This document shows, in pieces, positions 32,824 through 40,863 of a stretch of 43,371 nucleotides of DNA. The stretch is from assembly GCA_025353485.1 (NCBI GenBank), contig JANXQO010000002.1, positions 1-43,371 on the forward strand, in the 5' to 3' direction. Below the pieces are notes generated by a model. That model was not told the origin of the DNA. It did not search any database and was given only the letters and a program-made list of their open reading frames with translations. The DNA is from Chitinophagales bacterium. Its GTDB lineage: Bacteria > Bacteroidota > Bacteroidia > Chitinophagales > Chitinophagaceae. The stretch's first letter is position 1. Each line of letters begins with the position of its first letter. The translations under genes and the position numbers were made by a program.

Positions 32824-34887
32824 ATGAAGCCGGTAACTAATCCTATTCAATTTATTAGAGGAGGTGGTGAGATGGGTGATCTTACCAGTAATAAAGACTG
32901 GAGCAAAACACCGATTGGTAACCCTGAAAAATGGTCACAAAGTTTACACACTTCATTAAGTATTATCCTGCATTCAAAATTTCCTATGTTTTTGTTTTGG
33001 GGGCCTGAGTTAATTTGTTTTTACAATGACGCCTATCGCCCAAGCTTGGGACAAAACGGGAAACACCCATCCATATTAGGTATGAGAGGAGAAGAAGCAT
33101 GGCCTGAAATATGGCATATTATCAAACCTCTCATTGATAAGATACTGACTGGTGGCGAAGCCACATGGAGCGAAGACCAGCTTATTCCTATTTATCGCAA
33201 CGGTAAAATTGAAGATGTGTATTGGACATTTAGTTACAGTCCCCTACCTGATGAATCGGGAAAACCGGCAGGGGTGTTTGTTACCTGTAGTGAAACAACA
33301 GAAAAAGTAAATAATATTAAACTGCTTGAAGAAAGTAATAACCAATTGCAATTTGCTATTGAAGCTGCGGAGTTGGGTACGTGGGATTTAGACCCGCTGA
33401 CTAATAAACTTAAAGGCAATGACAGATTAAAAGAATGGGCTGGCTTACCACTCAAGGAAGATATTGAACTATCGTTGGCTCTTACAATAGTTGCTGAAAA
33501 AGACAGACCACGTGTAGTTAAGGCCATCCAACATTCTTTACAATATTCATCGGGTGGTAATTATGATATTGAATACACTATTGTTCATCCGTTTACAGGT
33601 AAGGATCGGATAGTAAGAGCAAAAGGCAAAGCATGGTTTAATGAGGAAGAAATTTGCTATCGTTTTAATGGAACTTTGCAGGACATTACTGCCCAGGCAA
33701 TAGCGCATAAAAAAGTAGAGGAAAACGAAAAGCTATTTCGAACAATGGCAGAAACAATTCCGGAGATCGCCTGGGTTGCATCGCCTGATGGCCCTTATAG
33801 TTTTTATAATAAACGGTTTTATGAATACACGGGAATGAGTATTGAACAATCTAAAAAAGATTGGAAATGGAAATCAATCGTTCATCCGGATATGTTTGAA
33901 ATGCGTAACAAAACCTGGGAGCGTTGTTTACAAACAGGAGAAGATTTCTATTTTGAATCTCTTTTAAAAAGAAATATTGATCAAACGTATCGCTGGCATA
34001 TATCACAGGCTGCTGCTGTACAAAATGAAAAAGGAGAAATAATTTTATGGGTAGGCACTTCTACTGATATACATGAACAAAAATTATTTTTACAGGAATT
34101 AGAAAGGCAGGTGCAGGAAAGAACAAAAGCGCTTATAGAATCTAATATCCATCTTCAGCATTCAAATGAAAACCTGCGGCAGTTTGCATCTATTGCATCT
34201 CACGATCTTCAGGAACCTTTGCGTAAAATTCAAACTTTTACTATTCTTTTAGAACAGCGATACAAAAATGATATTCCTGCTGAGGCAAAAGTATTAATCG
34301 AAAAAATTAAAAGTTCCTCCAAACGCATGTCAGTTCTCATAAGGGATGTTCTTAATTTTTCACGAATAACTCAATCAGAACATGCATTTATAAATACTGA
34401 TCTAAACGAAATTTTAAATAATGTTTTAAAAGATTTTGAAGTACTCATCCAGGAAAAGAAAGTTATTATCAGCAAAGGAAATTTACCTGCTGTTGAAGCC
34501 ATTGCTGTACAAATAAATCAATTGCTTTATAATTTGTTAAGTAATTCTATTAAATTTTTCAACAATAACATTCAGCCCATAATAACTATTACTTCCAAAA
34601 AACTTTTATCAAAAGAAGTAAAAAAATATCCTGATTTGGATCCTTCGCTTTCTTACTATGAAATTATTTTTGAGGATAACGGAATTGGTTTTGACCAGCA
34701 ATTTGCCGAAGATATCTTTTTGATCTTTCACCGGTTGAACGATCATCAACAATATTCAGGTACAGGAATAGGTCTTGCTTTATGTAAAAGGATAGTTGAT
34801 AATCATCATGGAAGAATATTTGCTGTAGGAAAGGAAAATAAAGGCGCAACGTTTCATATAATTTTACCCGTTAAACAATCAAAATAA
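32824..34887 (+). CDS. PAS-domain sensor histidine kinase
   Basis: A 687-residue soluble hybrid of sensor domains and kinase with no transmembrane segment. Three PAS modules can be drawn (about 20-160, FPMFLFWGPELICFYNDAY; 170-290, AIEAAELGTWDLDP; 305-420, WVASPDGPYSFYNKRFYEYTG). A coiled linker leads to the HisKA box with His460 in SHDLQEPLRKI. The ATPase domain has N-box NLLSNSIKF, G1 DNGIGFD and G2 GTGIGLALCKRIV. It probably senses a cytoplasmic ligand or redox signal. The response regulator gene starts 13 bases downstream, so they form a pair. Confidence 0.93.
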   Translation: MKPVTNPIQFIRGGGEMGDLTSNKDWSKTPIGNPEKWSQSLHTSLSIILHSKFPMFLFWGPELICFYNDAYRPSLGQNGKHPSILGMRGEEAWPEIWHIIKPLIDKILTGGEATWSEDQLIPIYRNGKIEDVYWTFSYSPLPDESGKPAGVFVTCSETTEKVNNIKLLEESNNQLQFAIEAAELGTWDLDPLTNKLKGNDRLKEWAGLPLKEDIELSLALTIVAEKDRPRVVKAIQHSLQYSSGGNYDIEYTIVHPFTGKDRIVRAKGKAWFNEEEICYRFNGTLQDITAQAIAHKKVEENEKLFRTMAETIPEIAWVASPDGPYSFYNKRFYEYTGMSIEQSKKDWKWKSIVHPDMFEMRNKTWERCLQTGEDFYFESLLKRNIDQTYRWHISQAAAVQNEKGEIILWVGTSTDIHEQKLFLQELERQVQERTKALIESNIHLQHSNENLRQFASIASHDLQEPLRKIQTFTILLEQRYKNDIPAEAKVLIEKIKSSSKRMSVLIRDVLNFSRITQSEHAFINTDLNEILNNVLKDFEVLIQEKKVIISKGNLPAVEAIAVQINQLLYNLLSNSIKFFNNNIQPIITITSKKLLSKEVKKYPDLDPSLSYYEIIFEDNGIGFDQQFAEDIFLIFHRLNDHQQYSGTGIGLALCKRIVDNHHGRIFAVGKENKGATFHIILPVKQSK

Positions 34888-34899
34888 AAATATTAAAAT

Positions 34900-35316
34900 A
34901 TGACAGAAAATATTGTATTACTTATTGTAGATGACGATGAAGATGACAGGCAATTGTTTATTGAATCTGCCAGGGAAGTTGATAAGGATATTATCTGTGT
35001 TACTGCAAATGATGGACAGGAAGCATTGCAGATGTTGAAAAGTAAAGAAAATAAACTTCCTGATTATATTTTTTTAGATTTAAGGATGCCCCGCTTTAGC
35101 GGAAAAAAATGCCTTGAAGAAATTAAAAAAGATACAAGGTTGCTGCACATTCCTGTTATCATATACACAACTTCACGGGAAGTAGAGGATGCTGCTGAGT
35201 TAAAAAAAATGGGGGCTGCACATTTCATAAGCAAGCCCGTTAACCCTGATGAAATATATTATTTAATAGCTGCTGTTATAGAAGAAAAATGGGATCAGGG
35301 GTTTAAAAATGTATAG
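34900..35316 (+). CDS. Single-domain response regulator (CheY-like)
   Basis: A 138-residue receiver domain with no output domain. The phospho-acceptor is Asp60 (IFLDLRMP), the acidic pocket is DDDED at 11-15, the conserved Thr/Ser lies in IIYTTS and the lysine in ISKPVN. The type with LRMPRFSGK resembles Bacteroidota receivers that pair with PAS kinases. It presumably receives phosphate from the upstream kinase and relays it by protein contact. Confidence 0.93.
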   Translation: MTENIVLLIVDDDEDDRQLFIESAREVDKDIICVTANDGQEALQMLKSKENKLPDYIFLDLRMPRFSGKKCLEEIKKDTRLLHIPVIIYTTSREVEDAAELKKMGAAHFISKPVNPDEIYYLIAAVIEEKWDQGFKNV

Positions 35317-35357
35317 GCAAAAAATTAACCTGCCACAAAAAATATTAACTCCTGGTG

Positions 35358-35918
35358 ATGAAAATATTCATTAAAAATATGGTCAGCAACCGTTGTAAAA
35401 TGCTTGTAATGTCCGAATTGGAAAAACTCGGAATTGAATATAATGTGATAGCGCTGGGAGAAGCAGAGCTTACGGAAAAACTTACTGAAATAAAATATTA
35501 TGAATTAAAAACAGCGTTGCAAAAATGGGATTTTGATTTACTGGATGACAGAAAAGCTATTATTATTGAAAGAATAAAAGCTGTGATTATAGAAATGGTT
35601 CATGTTTCTAATAAATTTCCAGACACAAATTATTCTGACTACATAAGTAAAAAACTGCTTCACGATTACACCTATTTATCCAACATTTTTTCTGAAGTTG
35701 AAGGCATCACCATTGAGCATTTTATTATATCTCATAAAATAGAAAGAGTAAAAGAGCTTTTAATGTACAATGAATTTAATATTACAGAAATTGCCGCAAT
35801 GCTTAACTATAGCAGCATTGCACATCTATCCAACCAATTTAAAAAAGTTACCGGTTTTACACCCACCTTTTTCAAGGCAATGAAAAATAAAAGCCGTACA
35901 TCTTTGGATGATATTTAG
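35358..35918 (+). CDS. AraC-family transcriptional regulator
   Basis: A 186-residue protein with an AraC DNA-binding domain (YTYLSNIFSEVEG, IEHFIISHKIERVKELL, FNITEIAAMLNYSS then HLSNQFKKVTGFTP) and about 85 N-terminal residues of no known domain (FIKNMVSNRCKMLV). The last segment is the classic second HTH of the family. I use the ATG; a GTG one codon earlier is possible. It follows the kinase/receiver pair and precedes a Met-rich secreted protein. The target genes are not evident. Confidence 0.88.
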   Translation: MKIFIKNMVSNRCKMLVMSELEKLGIEYNVIALGEAELTEKLTEIKYYELKTALQKWDFDLLDDRKAIIIERIKAVIIEMVHVSNKFPDTNYSDYISKKLLHDYTYLSNIFSEVEGITIEHFIISHKIERVKELLMYNEFNITEIAAMLNYSSIAHLSNQFKKVTGFTPTFFKAMKNKSRTSLDDI

Positions 35919-36118
35919 TTAATCAATGTGTGAATTATGCAAACCTTATCTATAATTATATAACTTCTTCCTTTCCTCTGGACAGATATTGGATACATGA
36001 AAATGTGATAAATTAATTTAACTACTTCAATAATGCTTGATTATCTGAATAACAGGTTCTCATTTATCTTAAACCGGCAATCTCCAGCCTGGCTGGGGAA
36101 AGCCCCAAACTTTTATAT

Positions 36119-36436
36119 ATGAAAAAAATACTGATTTTGGTTGTTGCAATCACATTAAGCGCAGGGGTATTTGCGCAGGACAAAATGAATCATAAGATGG
36201 GAATGAAAAAAGATTGTGTTATGATGGAAGGTGGTAAAATGATGGTGATGAAAGGTGGTAACACCATGGCTATGGACAAAGACATGAAGATGTCAAATGG
36301 CACAATGGTTATGGCAGATGGATCGGTAAAAATGAAAAATGGTAAAACCATGATGATGAAAGATGGGGAATGCATGTATATGAATGGAAAGATGAGTAAG
36401 ATGAAAATGGACAAGCCGATGCAACACAAAATGTAG
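36119..36436 (+). CDS. Methionine-rich secreted protein (DUF6799-like)
   Basis: A signal peptide (ILILVVAITLSAGVFAQ) precedes about 85 residues with some 27 methionines in imperfect repeats of the form DGxVxMKNGKTMMMKDG. Methionine clusters (GGKMMVMKGGNTMAM) and terminal His/Met suggest binding of Cu(I) or Ag(I), which is inference. The repeats resemble the Bacteroidota DUF6799 domain. It is near, but not in, the metal-efflux-like cluster that begins 0.8 kb downstream. Confidence 0.78.
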   Translation: MKKILILVVAITLSAGVFAQDKMNHKMGMKKDCVMMEGGKMMVMKGGNTMAMDKDMKMSNGTMVMADGSVKMKNGKTMMMKDGECMYMNGKMSKMKMDKPMQHKM

Positions 36437-36456
36437 ATTGCATGGCATACAAAACC

Positions 36457-36483
36457 AGGGCCGCCTGTAGTGCCGGCGGCCCT
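36457..36483 (+). terminator. GC-rich hairpin after the Met-rich gene
   Basis: AGGGCCGCC/GGCGGCCCT with an eight-base loop, conspicuously GC-rich against AT-rich surroundings. There is no T-run, so it may be a REP-like element or a weak terminator. Confidence 0.55.
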
Positions 36484-36509
36484 TAAAAATTATTACGATT
36501 CACTTGAAA

Positions 36510-36785
36510 ATGCAAAAATTGAGAATTTCTACTACAGATAATAAAGAGCAAAATGCTTATCATGATTACGAAAATTTTGAATTGTTGTATGATAAATATG
36601 CACCCAAAGCATTTGGCTTTATTACACAGTATGCTGATACCAAAGAAGAGGCAGAAGAATTTCTAAAGAATGTTTTTTTAAAAGCATGGGATGATATTAA
36701 AACGTTCGATGAACATTCAGAGAAAAAAATCGTGAGGATACTTTTATCGGAATGTAAACCTCTTTATAAAAATAAAACTCAATAG
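36510..36785 (+). CDS. Stand-alone sigma-70 region-2-like protein
   Basis: A 91-residue protein from the ATG (MQKLRISTTDN). The body FELLYDKYAPKAFGFI then TKEEAEEFLKNVFLKAWDDIKTF matches region 2 of ECF sigma factors, which binds core RNA polymerase and the -10 element. Region 4 is absent because the gene ends soon after (LSECKPLYKNKTQ). The D/E-rich helix after Y-A-D-T-K-E is the usual contact surface. It may be a truncated sigma factor, a remnant, or a small regulator acting through RNA polymerase. An in-frame TTG two codons upstream is possible. Confidence 0.72.
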   Translation: MQKLRISTTDNKEQNAYHDYENFELLYDKYAPKAFGFITQYADTKEEAEEFLKNVFLKAWDDIKTFDEHSEKKIVRILLSECKPLYKNKTQ

Positions 36786-36851
36786 AAGAATAGTTTGTGA
36801 TTTAAATTTATTTTTTATCACTTTAATGAATGGCATTTACTCAAAAATGAT

Positions 36852-36956
36852 ATGACTAAAACTAAACAGATTCCCTCCACAGGTGAGAGCAGCTTTTTTG
36901 ATTTGTCTTATAGAATACTAATGATAGCGGCACTAATCTATCTCTTCTTCTTTTAA
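36852..36956 (+). CDS. 34-residue single-helix membrane mini-protein
   Basis: A short ORF beginning with ATG and reading MTKTKQIPSTGESSFFDL then SYRILMIAALIYLFFF. The first half is polar and the last 16 residues form one transmembrane-length helix, ending at TAA. Codon use is balanced and the polar-then-hydrophobic layout is typical of small regulatory membrane proteins. No homologue is known to me. It follows the sigma-like gene by about 66 bases. Confidence 0.45.
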   Translation: MTKTKQIPSTGESSFFDLSYRILMIAALIYLFFF

Positions 36957-37030
36957 CGTCCTGCTTAATTAAAACATTGGAAGTATAAACCTTAATAAAA
37001 ATATACATTTAAAATAAACTATACGCTGAT

Positions 37031-37090
37031 ACGTCCAAAAAGGCTGCAGTTAATGCAATGATTATTGATAGCGGGTATACAGAAAGTTGA
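37031..37090 (+). pseudogene. Possible fragment of a heavy-metal-associated (HMA) domain
   Basis: Twenty codons ending in TGA read TSKKAAVNAMIIDSGYTES, like the C-terminal half of an HMA-type metallochaperone (helix then GYT). No start codon or CxxC motif is present upstream, where a stop occurs at 37010. It may be decayed gene debris beside the metal cluster. Confidence 0.25.
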
Positions 37091-37169
37091 ACGTAAGAAA
37101 AGTATTGAAGGATGTTTATTTATTTTCAGAATTTATTTTGTTTTGTGCTTATACCTTTTTAATTAAATA

Positions 37170-37248
37170 TTGATTAAGGAGTATTGGATTTAAAAAATTT
37201 TCATTTTATAAATATATTTTATAAAAAAATTATTACCTCCTTAATCAA
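37170..37248. repeat. 12-bp inverted repeat beside the TonB receptor stop
   Basis: TTGATTAAGGAG and its exact complement CTCCTTAATCAA flank 55 very AT-rich bases. It could act as a terminator-like stem for the receptor gene. Confidence 0.45.
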
Positions 37249-37253
37249 CCCTT

Positions 37254-39533
37254 TTAAAAAAATATAGAAAATTTAAGTTTAGCAAAAAAAGGAACGCCGG
37301 CGGTATAACTTACTTCATCTACTGGAGCTACTTCATTTCTCAGTCGGGATACGTATTCAATCTGCGATTCATACCATTTTTGATTTAAAAGATTTTCAAT
37401 AGAGATTCCTATTTCGTATTTCTTTTTTGTATAATTGGCTGTGAGGTCTGTAAGAAAATAACCTTTAGCCGTTAAACTGTAATCTCCATTGGCAGACATG
37501 TTATGTATATATCTGTAACTTATGCCGCCGTTAAACCCATTTTTAAATCTTGCATATAATCCACCTGTGCTTGTAAGTGTAGGAGCTGTCGGAAGGTAAT
37601 CCTGGCCTTTGGAATCATCAATGCTTCTTGGTCTTGCGGCGTTAAGATTTAAATCGCTATATAGCCAATGGTTAATTTGATAACGTGCTGAAAAATCAAT
37701 ACCCATTCTTACTGTTCTTCCGCCGGGTTTAACAGCGTCATCGCCATAGTCAGACCCGTAAGTAAACTCCTGCTCTAAAAAAATATACCAGAGAGCTGCG
37801 TTAATATATAGGCGTGGCAAGGGTTTCCAGTTAAACCCCAGATCAGAGCCATAAGCCAATGGTAAAGTTTTTATACCGTTGCCTGCAATAACAACTCTTG
37901 CATCATTTGAATGGAAACCTTTACCAATTTTATAGTACAACTGAAAGTGAGGATTTACGGTGTATTGTATATTTAATTTTGGGCTAACTACTGACTTTTG
38001 CTGAGTGTTATCTTTACCCTCATAAACTTTTGCTGCACTATCCGAAGCAGGCGCAGTGTTATTATAATAAAAATTAAAATAGTCGAACCTTACACCTGCA
38101 TTAAAAAGCCATTTTCCTGTTTCAAGGGTTTCATCAAGATAGCCGTTTACATTTGTTTCTTTAATATTTCCTAATTGCAGAAAATTTAAAACTGTGTGAT
38201 CAAGTGAATGAGCTAACCAGCTTGGATGAGTTTTATCATACCTTATTCCCACGCCTGCTATAGAAGTAAGAATGGAATTACCCAAAATATTTTGATGAGA
38301 AAGTTTACTGTTATATCCATATAAATCTCTTTCTTCATGCTGATTAAATTCATCTCCCAAAACAGGGTCAACAAGATAAAATGTAAAATTGGTAAAGAGG
38401 TTGAAATAATATCTGCTGTAATAAGCTTCATTTTCAAATGTGAAGTTTTTACCAGGAGAAGAAACAAGTTTTACTATCGCATTTGATCTTCTTACATTGC
38501 CACTTTGCCCACTGTCAATTACACCAAACCGATCATGAATATATCCTTCTGATATTGCCCTGTCTGGTATTTCACCTGATGCCCTCCATTTGGAAGTGAA
38601 TGTGGAAAGTATCACAGATAATTTGTTATTCGTTCCTATAGCTGTATTGAATTTACCAAACAAATTAAACCGGCTAAAATTTTGGCCATAATTAAAAGGC
38701 CCATCAGTATATAATCCTTCACCGGCCAAATAAGCACTTTGTCCTTTTTCTTTTGCTTTATTGCTTAATAAATTTATCATAGCCACTGCCCTGCCTGAAT
38801 TAAATTGCCCTCCTTCTAATTTAAATATACTTTTATCTAAAACAGTAAGGGTATGATAACCGACGTATCCCGCAGTGGTAAGATCTCCTTTACTTGTATA
38901 ATAAGGGCCTTTACCAAAATCATAACTTCCTATTGTTTCAGGAATCACAAAGTGCAGGTCGGCCCATCCATGTCCATGGGCATGAGAAACTAAATTTACC
39001 GGCATACCATCCACAGAAACATTTACATCTGTTCCGTGGTCTGCATCAAAACCACGTAAAAATATTTTCTCGGCCTTTCCACCTCCCACCTGTTGTGCTA
39101 TAAATAAACCCGGCACAAGCCTGAGCAAATCCTGAGCTGATCTTGCAGGTTTCATATTAAGGTCCAAACTACTAAGTGCACGGGTGGTAATAATAGAATT
39201 TATTTTGGTGGATATTACAACGTCCTCCAAATTTATTGAACCTTTTTCAAGTTGAATACCTATCGTTTTATCTATCGCTTCTGCAGCTATTTTTTGTGAT
39301 GCATACCCAATGCATGTTATCGTAAGGGTATCTTTATTGCTTACCTTTTCTAAAATAAAACTCCCGTTTCTGTCAGAAAGCGCAGTGCTATTGTTTTTGG
39401 TATTGATGATTACAGCTGCTTCCAGGGGTTCATGTGTATTTTTATCAGTTATTTTTCCCTTGAGAATATTTTGCGATAAAACGTGTAATGACAATAAAGA
39501 GAGACTTATTGCGGCTAAAAATTTATACATCAT
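37254..39533 (-). CDS. TonB-dependent receptor with carboxypeptidase-like regulatory domain
   Basis: An outer-membrane receptor energised by TonB. After the signal peptide (MMYKFLAAISLSLLSLHVLSQ) comes a carboxypeptidase-like Ig domain (GKITDKNTHEPLEAAVI), the plug (LLRLVPGLFIAQQVGGGKAEKIFLRG) and a 22-strand barrel ending in SFF-type aromatic residues (AKLKFSIFF). The plug contains a histidine-rich SHAHGHGWADLHFVIPE segment, seen in receptors next to metal efflux systems; metal or metallophore uptake or sensing is inferred. I start at the Met pair beginning the signal peptide, not the 13-residue extension upstream. Its promoter is probably ahead of the His-rich gene, which precedes it on the same strand. 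Confidence 0.92.
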   Translation of the reverse strand: MMYKFLAAISLSLLSLHVLSQNILKGKITDKNTHEPLEAAVIINTKNNSTALSDRNGSFILEKVSNKDTLTITCIGYASQKIAAEAIDKTIGIQLEKGSINLEDVVISTKINSIITTRALSSLDLNMKPARSAQDLLRLVPGLFIAQQVGGGKAEKIFLRGFDADHGTDVNVSVDGMPVNLVSHAHGHGWADLHFVIPETIGSYDFGKGPYYTSKGDLTTAGYVGYHTLTVLDKSIFKLEGGQFNSGRAVAMINLLSNKAKEKGQSAYLAGEGLYTDGPFNYGQNFSRFNLFGKFNTAIGTNNKLSVILSTFTSKWRASGEIPDRAISEGYIHDRFGVIDSGQSGNVRRSNAIVKLVSSPGKNFTFENEAYYSRYYFNLFTNFTFYLVDPVLGDEFNQHEERDLYGYNSKLSHQNILGNSILTSIAGVGIRYDKTHPSWLAHSLDHTVLNFLQLGNIKETNVNGYLDETLETGKWLFNAGVRFDYFNFYYNNTAPASDSAAKVYEGKDNTQQKSVVSPKLNIQYTVNPHFQLYYKIGKGFHSNDARVVIAGNGIKTLPLAYGSDLGFNWKPLPRLYINAALWYIFLEQEFTYGSDYGDDAVKPGGRTVRMGIDFSARYQINHWLYSDLNLNAARPRSIDDSKGQDYLPTAPTLTSTGGLYARFKNGFNGGISYRYIHNMSANGDYSLTAKGYFLTDLTANYTKKKYEIGISIENLLNQKWYESQIEYVSRLRNEVAPVDEVSYTAGVPFFAKLKFSIFF

Positions 39534-39673
39534 AATTAAATTTTCTTTTAATAAAATAATTGTCAAGGACATTTTAATTACCCTGAACGAATGATTAGTT
39601 ATAATCTTTATTAATGATTTGCATAATCATCAGATTATACCTAACAGGTTAATCCTTTACTTTAAAAATTTTA

Positions 39674-40042
39674 TTAAGAAAATTTAGGCGGTGGAGATTT
39701 TAAGAATATAAAAACAAATGCAAGTTTGTTTAAGTTTAAAAGCTGATGTTGAAGATGAGTCTTATTTACTGAGAAATTATCGTTGTATATAGATGGAGAA
39801 ATATGAAAGAAAACCTGGTCTTCAGCCTTTAATAAATTTTGATTTTTGTTAGTGGTATTTTCTGAATTGCTATTTTTTAATTCTTTTTCAAGATGGTCAT
39901 TTCCATTATGACTATGAACATGAGATAAATGTTCTGTTTCATTAAACTCATGCTCCCACCAATCATGAGCAACAGGCAATAATGGATGAATCATTACGGT
40001 TATATAAAGCAACAAAAGATAATATGCAATGTCAGATTTCAA
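39674..40042 (-). CDS. Small His-rich membrane-anchored protein of the TonB/efflux locus
   Basis: A 122-residue protein whose hydrophobic N-terminus (IAYYLLLLYITVMIHPLLPV) is a signal or anchor. A histidine-rich stretch (HDWWEHEFNETEHLSHVHSH) could bind metal ions. The end KSPPPKFS recurs in similar small proteins of Bacteroidota next to efflux or TonB genes as I recall them; this is memory, not a search. It lies upstream of the TonB receptor on the same strand and diverges from the two-component genes. Confidence 0.72.
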   Translation of the reverse strand: MKSDIAYYLLLLYITVMIHPLLPVAHDWWEHEFNETEHLSHVHSHNGNDHLEKELKNSNSENTTNKNQNLLKAEDQVFFHISPSIYNDNFSVNKTHLQHQLLNLNKLAFVFIFLKSPPPKFS

Positions 40043-40071
40043 TTGTTAGTTAGTTTATTGAAAAGGAAGAG

Positions 40072-40079
40072 CAAAGTTA
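40072..40079 (-). promoter_or_regulatory. -7 promoter box for the His-rich and TonB receptor genes
   Basis: TAACTTTG on the minus strand matches TAnnTTTG exactly and lies 30 bases ahead of the start codon. Confidence 0.5.
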
Positions 40080-40141
40080 CATACGCATAAAATGTTAAAA
40101 AGGTTTTAAATGTGCGGTTGCCCATTTCCTTTAATAAAGTT

Positions 40142-40179
40142 TTACTTCAACTTAACTTCAGATTCATTTTGTAACTTTT
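40142..40179 (+). promoter_or_regulatory. Candidate OmpR-type operator and promoter for the two-component genes
   Basis: TTACTTCA (40142) and TAACTTCA (40153) are direct repeats spaced 11 bases, about one helical turn, a spacing used by OmpR-family regulators. TAACTTTT (40172-40179) is a near match to the -7 box. Self-regulation is inferred. Confidence 0.35.
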
Positions 40180-40194
40180 CAAAAAATAATTTTT

Positions 40195-40863
40195 GTGAAG
40201 ATCCTGATAATAGAAGATGAAAAAGAATTAAGTGAAAGCATTGTCACTTATCTTAAGAGTGAAGATTATGTTTGTGAAGTAGCTGCCACATTTAATAAAG
40301 CTATGGAAAAAACTGAGCTATACGACTATGATTGCATTCTTTTAGATATTACCCTTCCCGGTGGCAGCGGGTTGGAAATACTCAGGGAATTAAAAGCCAA
40401 TAAAAAGATGGATGGCGTATTAATTATTTCTGCAAGAAATTCTCTTGATGATAAAGTGAAGGGGCTAATATTAGGGGCTGATGACTATTTACCAAAACCT
40501 TTTCATCTTTCAGAATTAAGCGCAAGGATAGGCGCCATTATCAGAAGAAAAAATTTTGATGGCAACAATATTTTAAAATTTAACAGCATTAGTATTGATA
40601 CCTCAGCAAAATCAGTTTTGGTAAATAATAAACCGTTGGAACTTACCCGGAAAGAATATGAGTTGCTCTTATATTTCGTAAGTAATAAACAAAAAGTTAT
40701 TTCCAAAAATGCAATTGCAGAGCATTTATGGGGAGATGGTATGGAAGGCAATAATGATTTTATTTATACGCATATAAAAAATTTACGAAAGAAGATAATA
40801 GATGCAGGAAATGTTGATTACATTAAATCAGTATATGGAATGGGATATAAATTCACTGATTGA
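40195..40863 (+). CDS. OmpR/PhoB-family response regulator
   Basis: A 222-residue regulator with a receiver (Asp51 in ILLDITLP, lysine in LPKPF) and a C-terminal winged helix (ELTRKEYELLLYFVSNK and DFIYTHIKNLRKKI then VYGMGYKF). The start is a GTG. The kinase gene overlaps its stop by one base (TGATG), so the two are translationally coupled. The CopR/CusR-like context of TonB receptor, His-rich protein and TolC-type channel suggests metal response, which is inference. Confidence 0.94.
   Translation: MKILIIEDEKELSESIVTYLKSEDYVCEVAATFNKAMEKTELYDYDCILLDITLPGGSGLEILRELKANKKMDGVLIISARNSLDDKVKGLILGADDYLPKPFHLSELSARIGAIIRRKNFDGNNILKFNSISIDTSAKSVLVNNKPLELTRKEYELLLYFVSNKQKVISKNAIAEHLWGDGMEGNNDFIYTHIKNLRKKIIDAGNVDYIKSVYGMGYKFTD

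Noticed and set aside
36055-36105. Regulatory hairpin ahead of the Met-rich gene (CCAGCC-T-GGCTGG)
   Set aside because: A short palindrome without T-run or pairing partner; not enough to call an operator or terminator.
39540-39673. Riboswitch (for example cobalamin) ahead of the TonB receptor
   Set aside because: The spacer is short and AT-rich with no conserved B12-box-like sequence.
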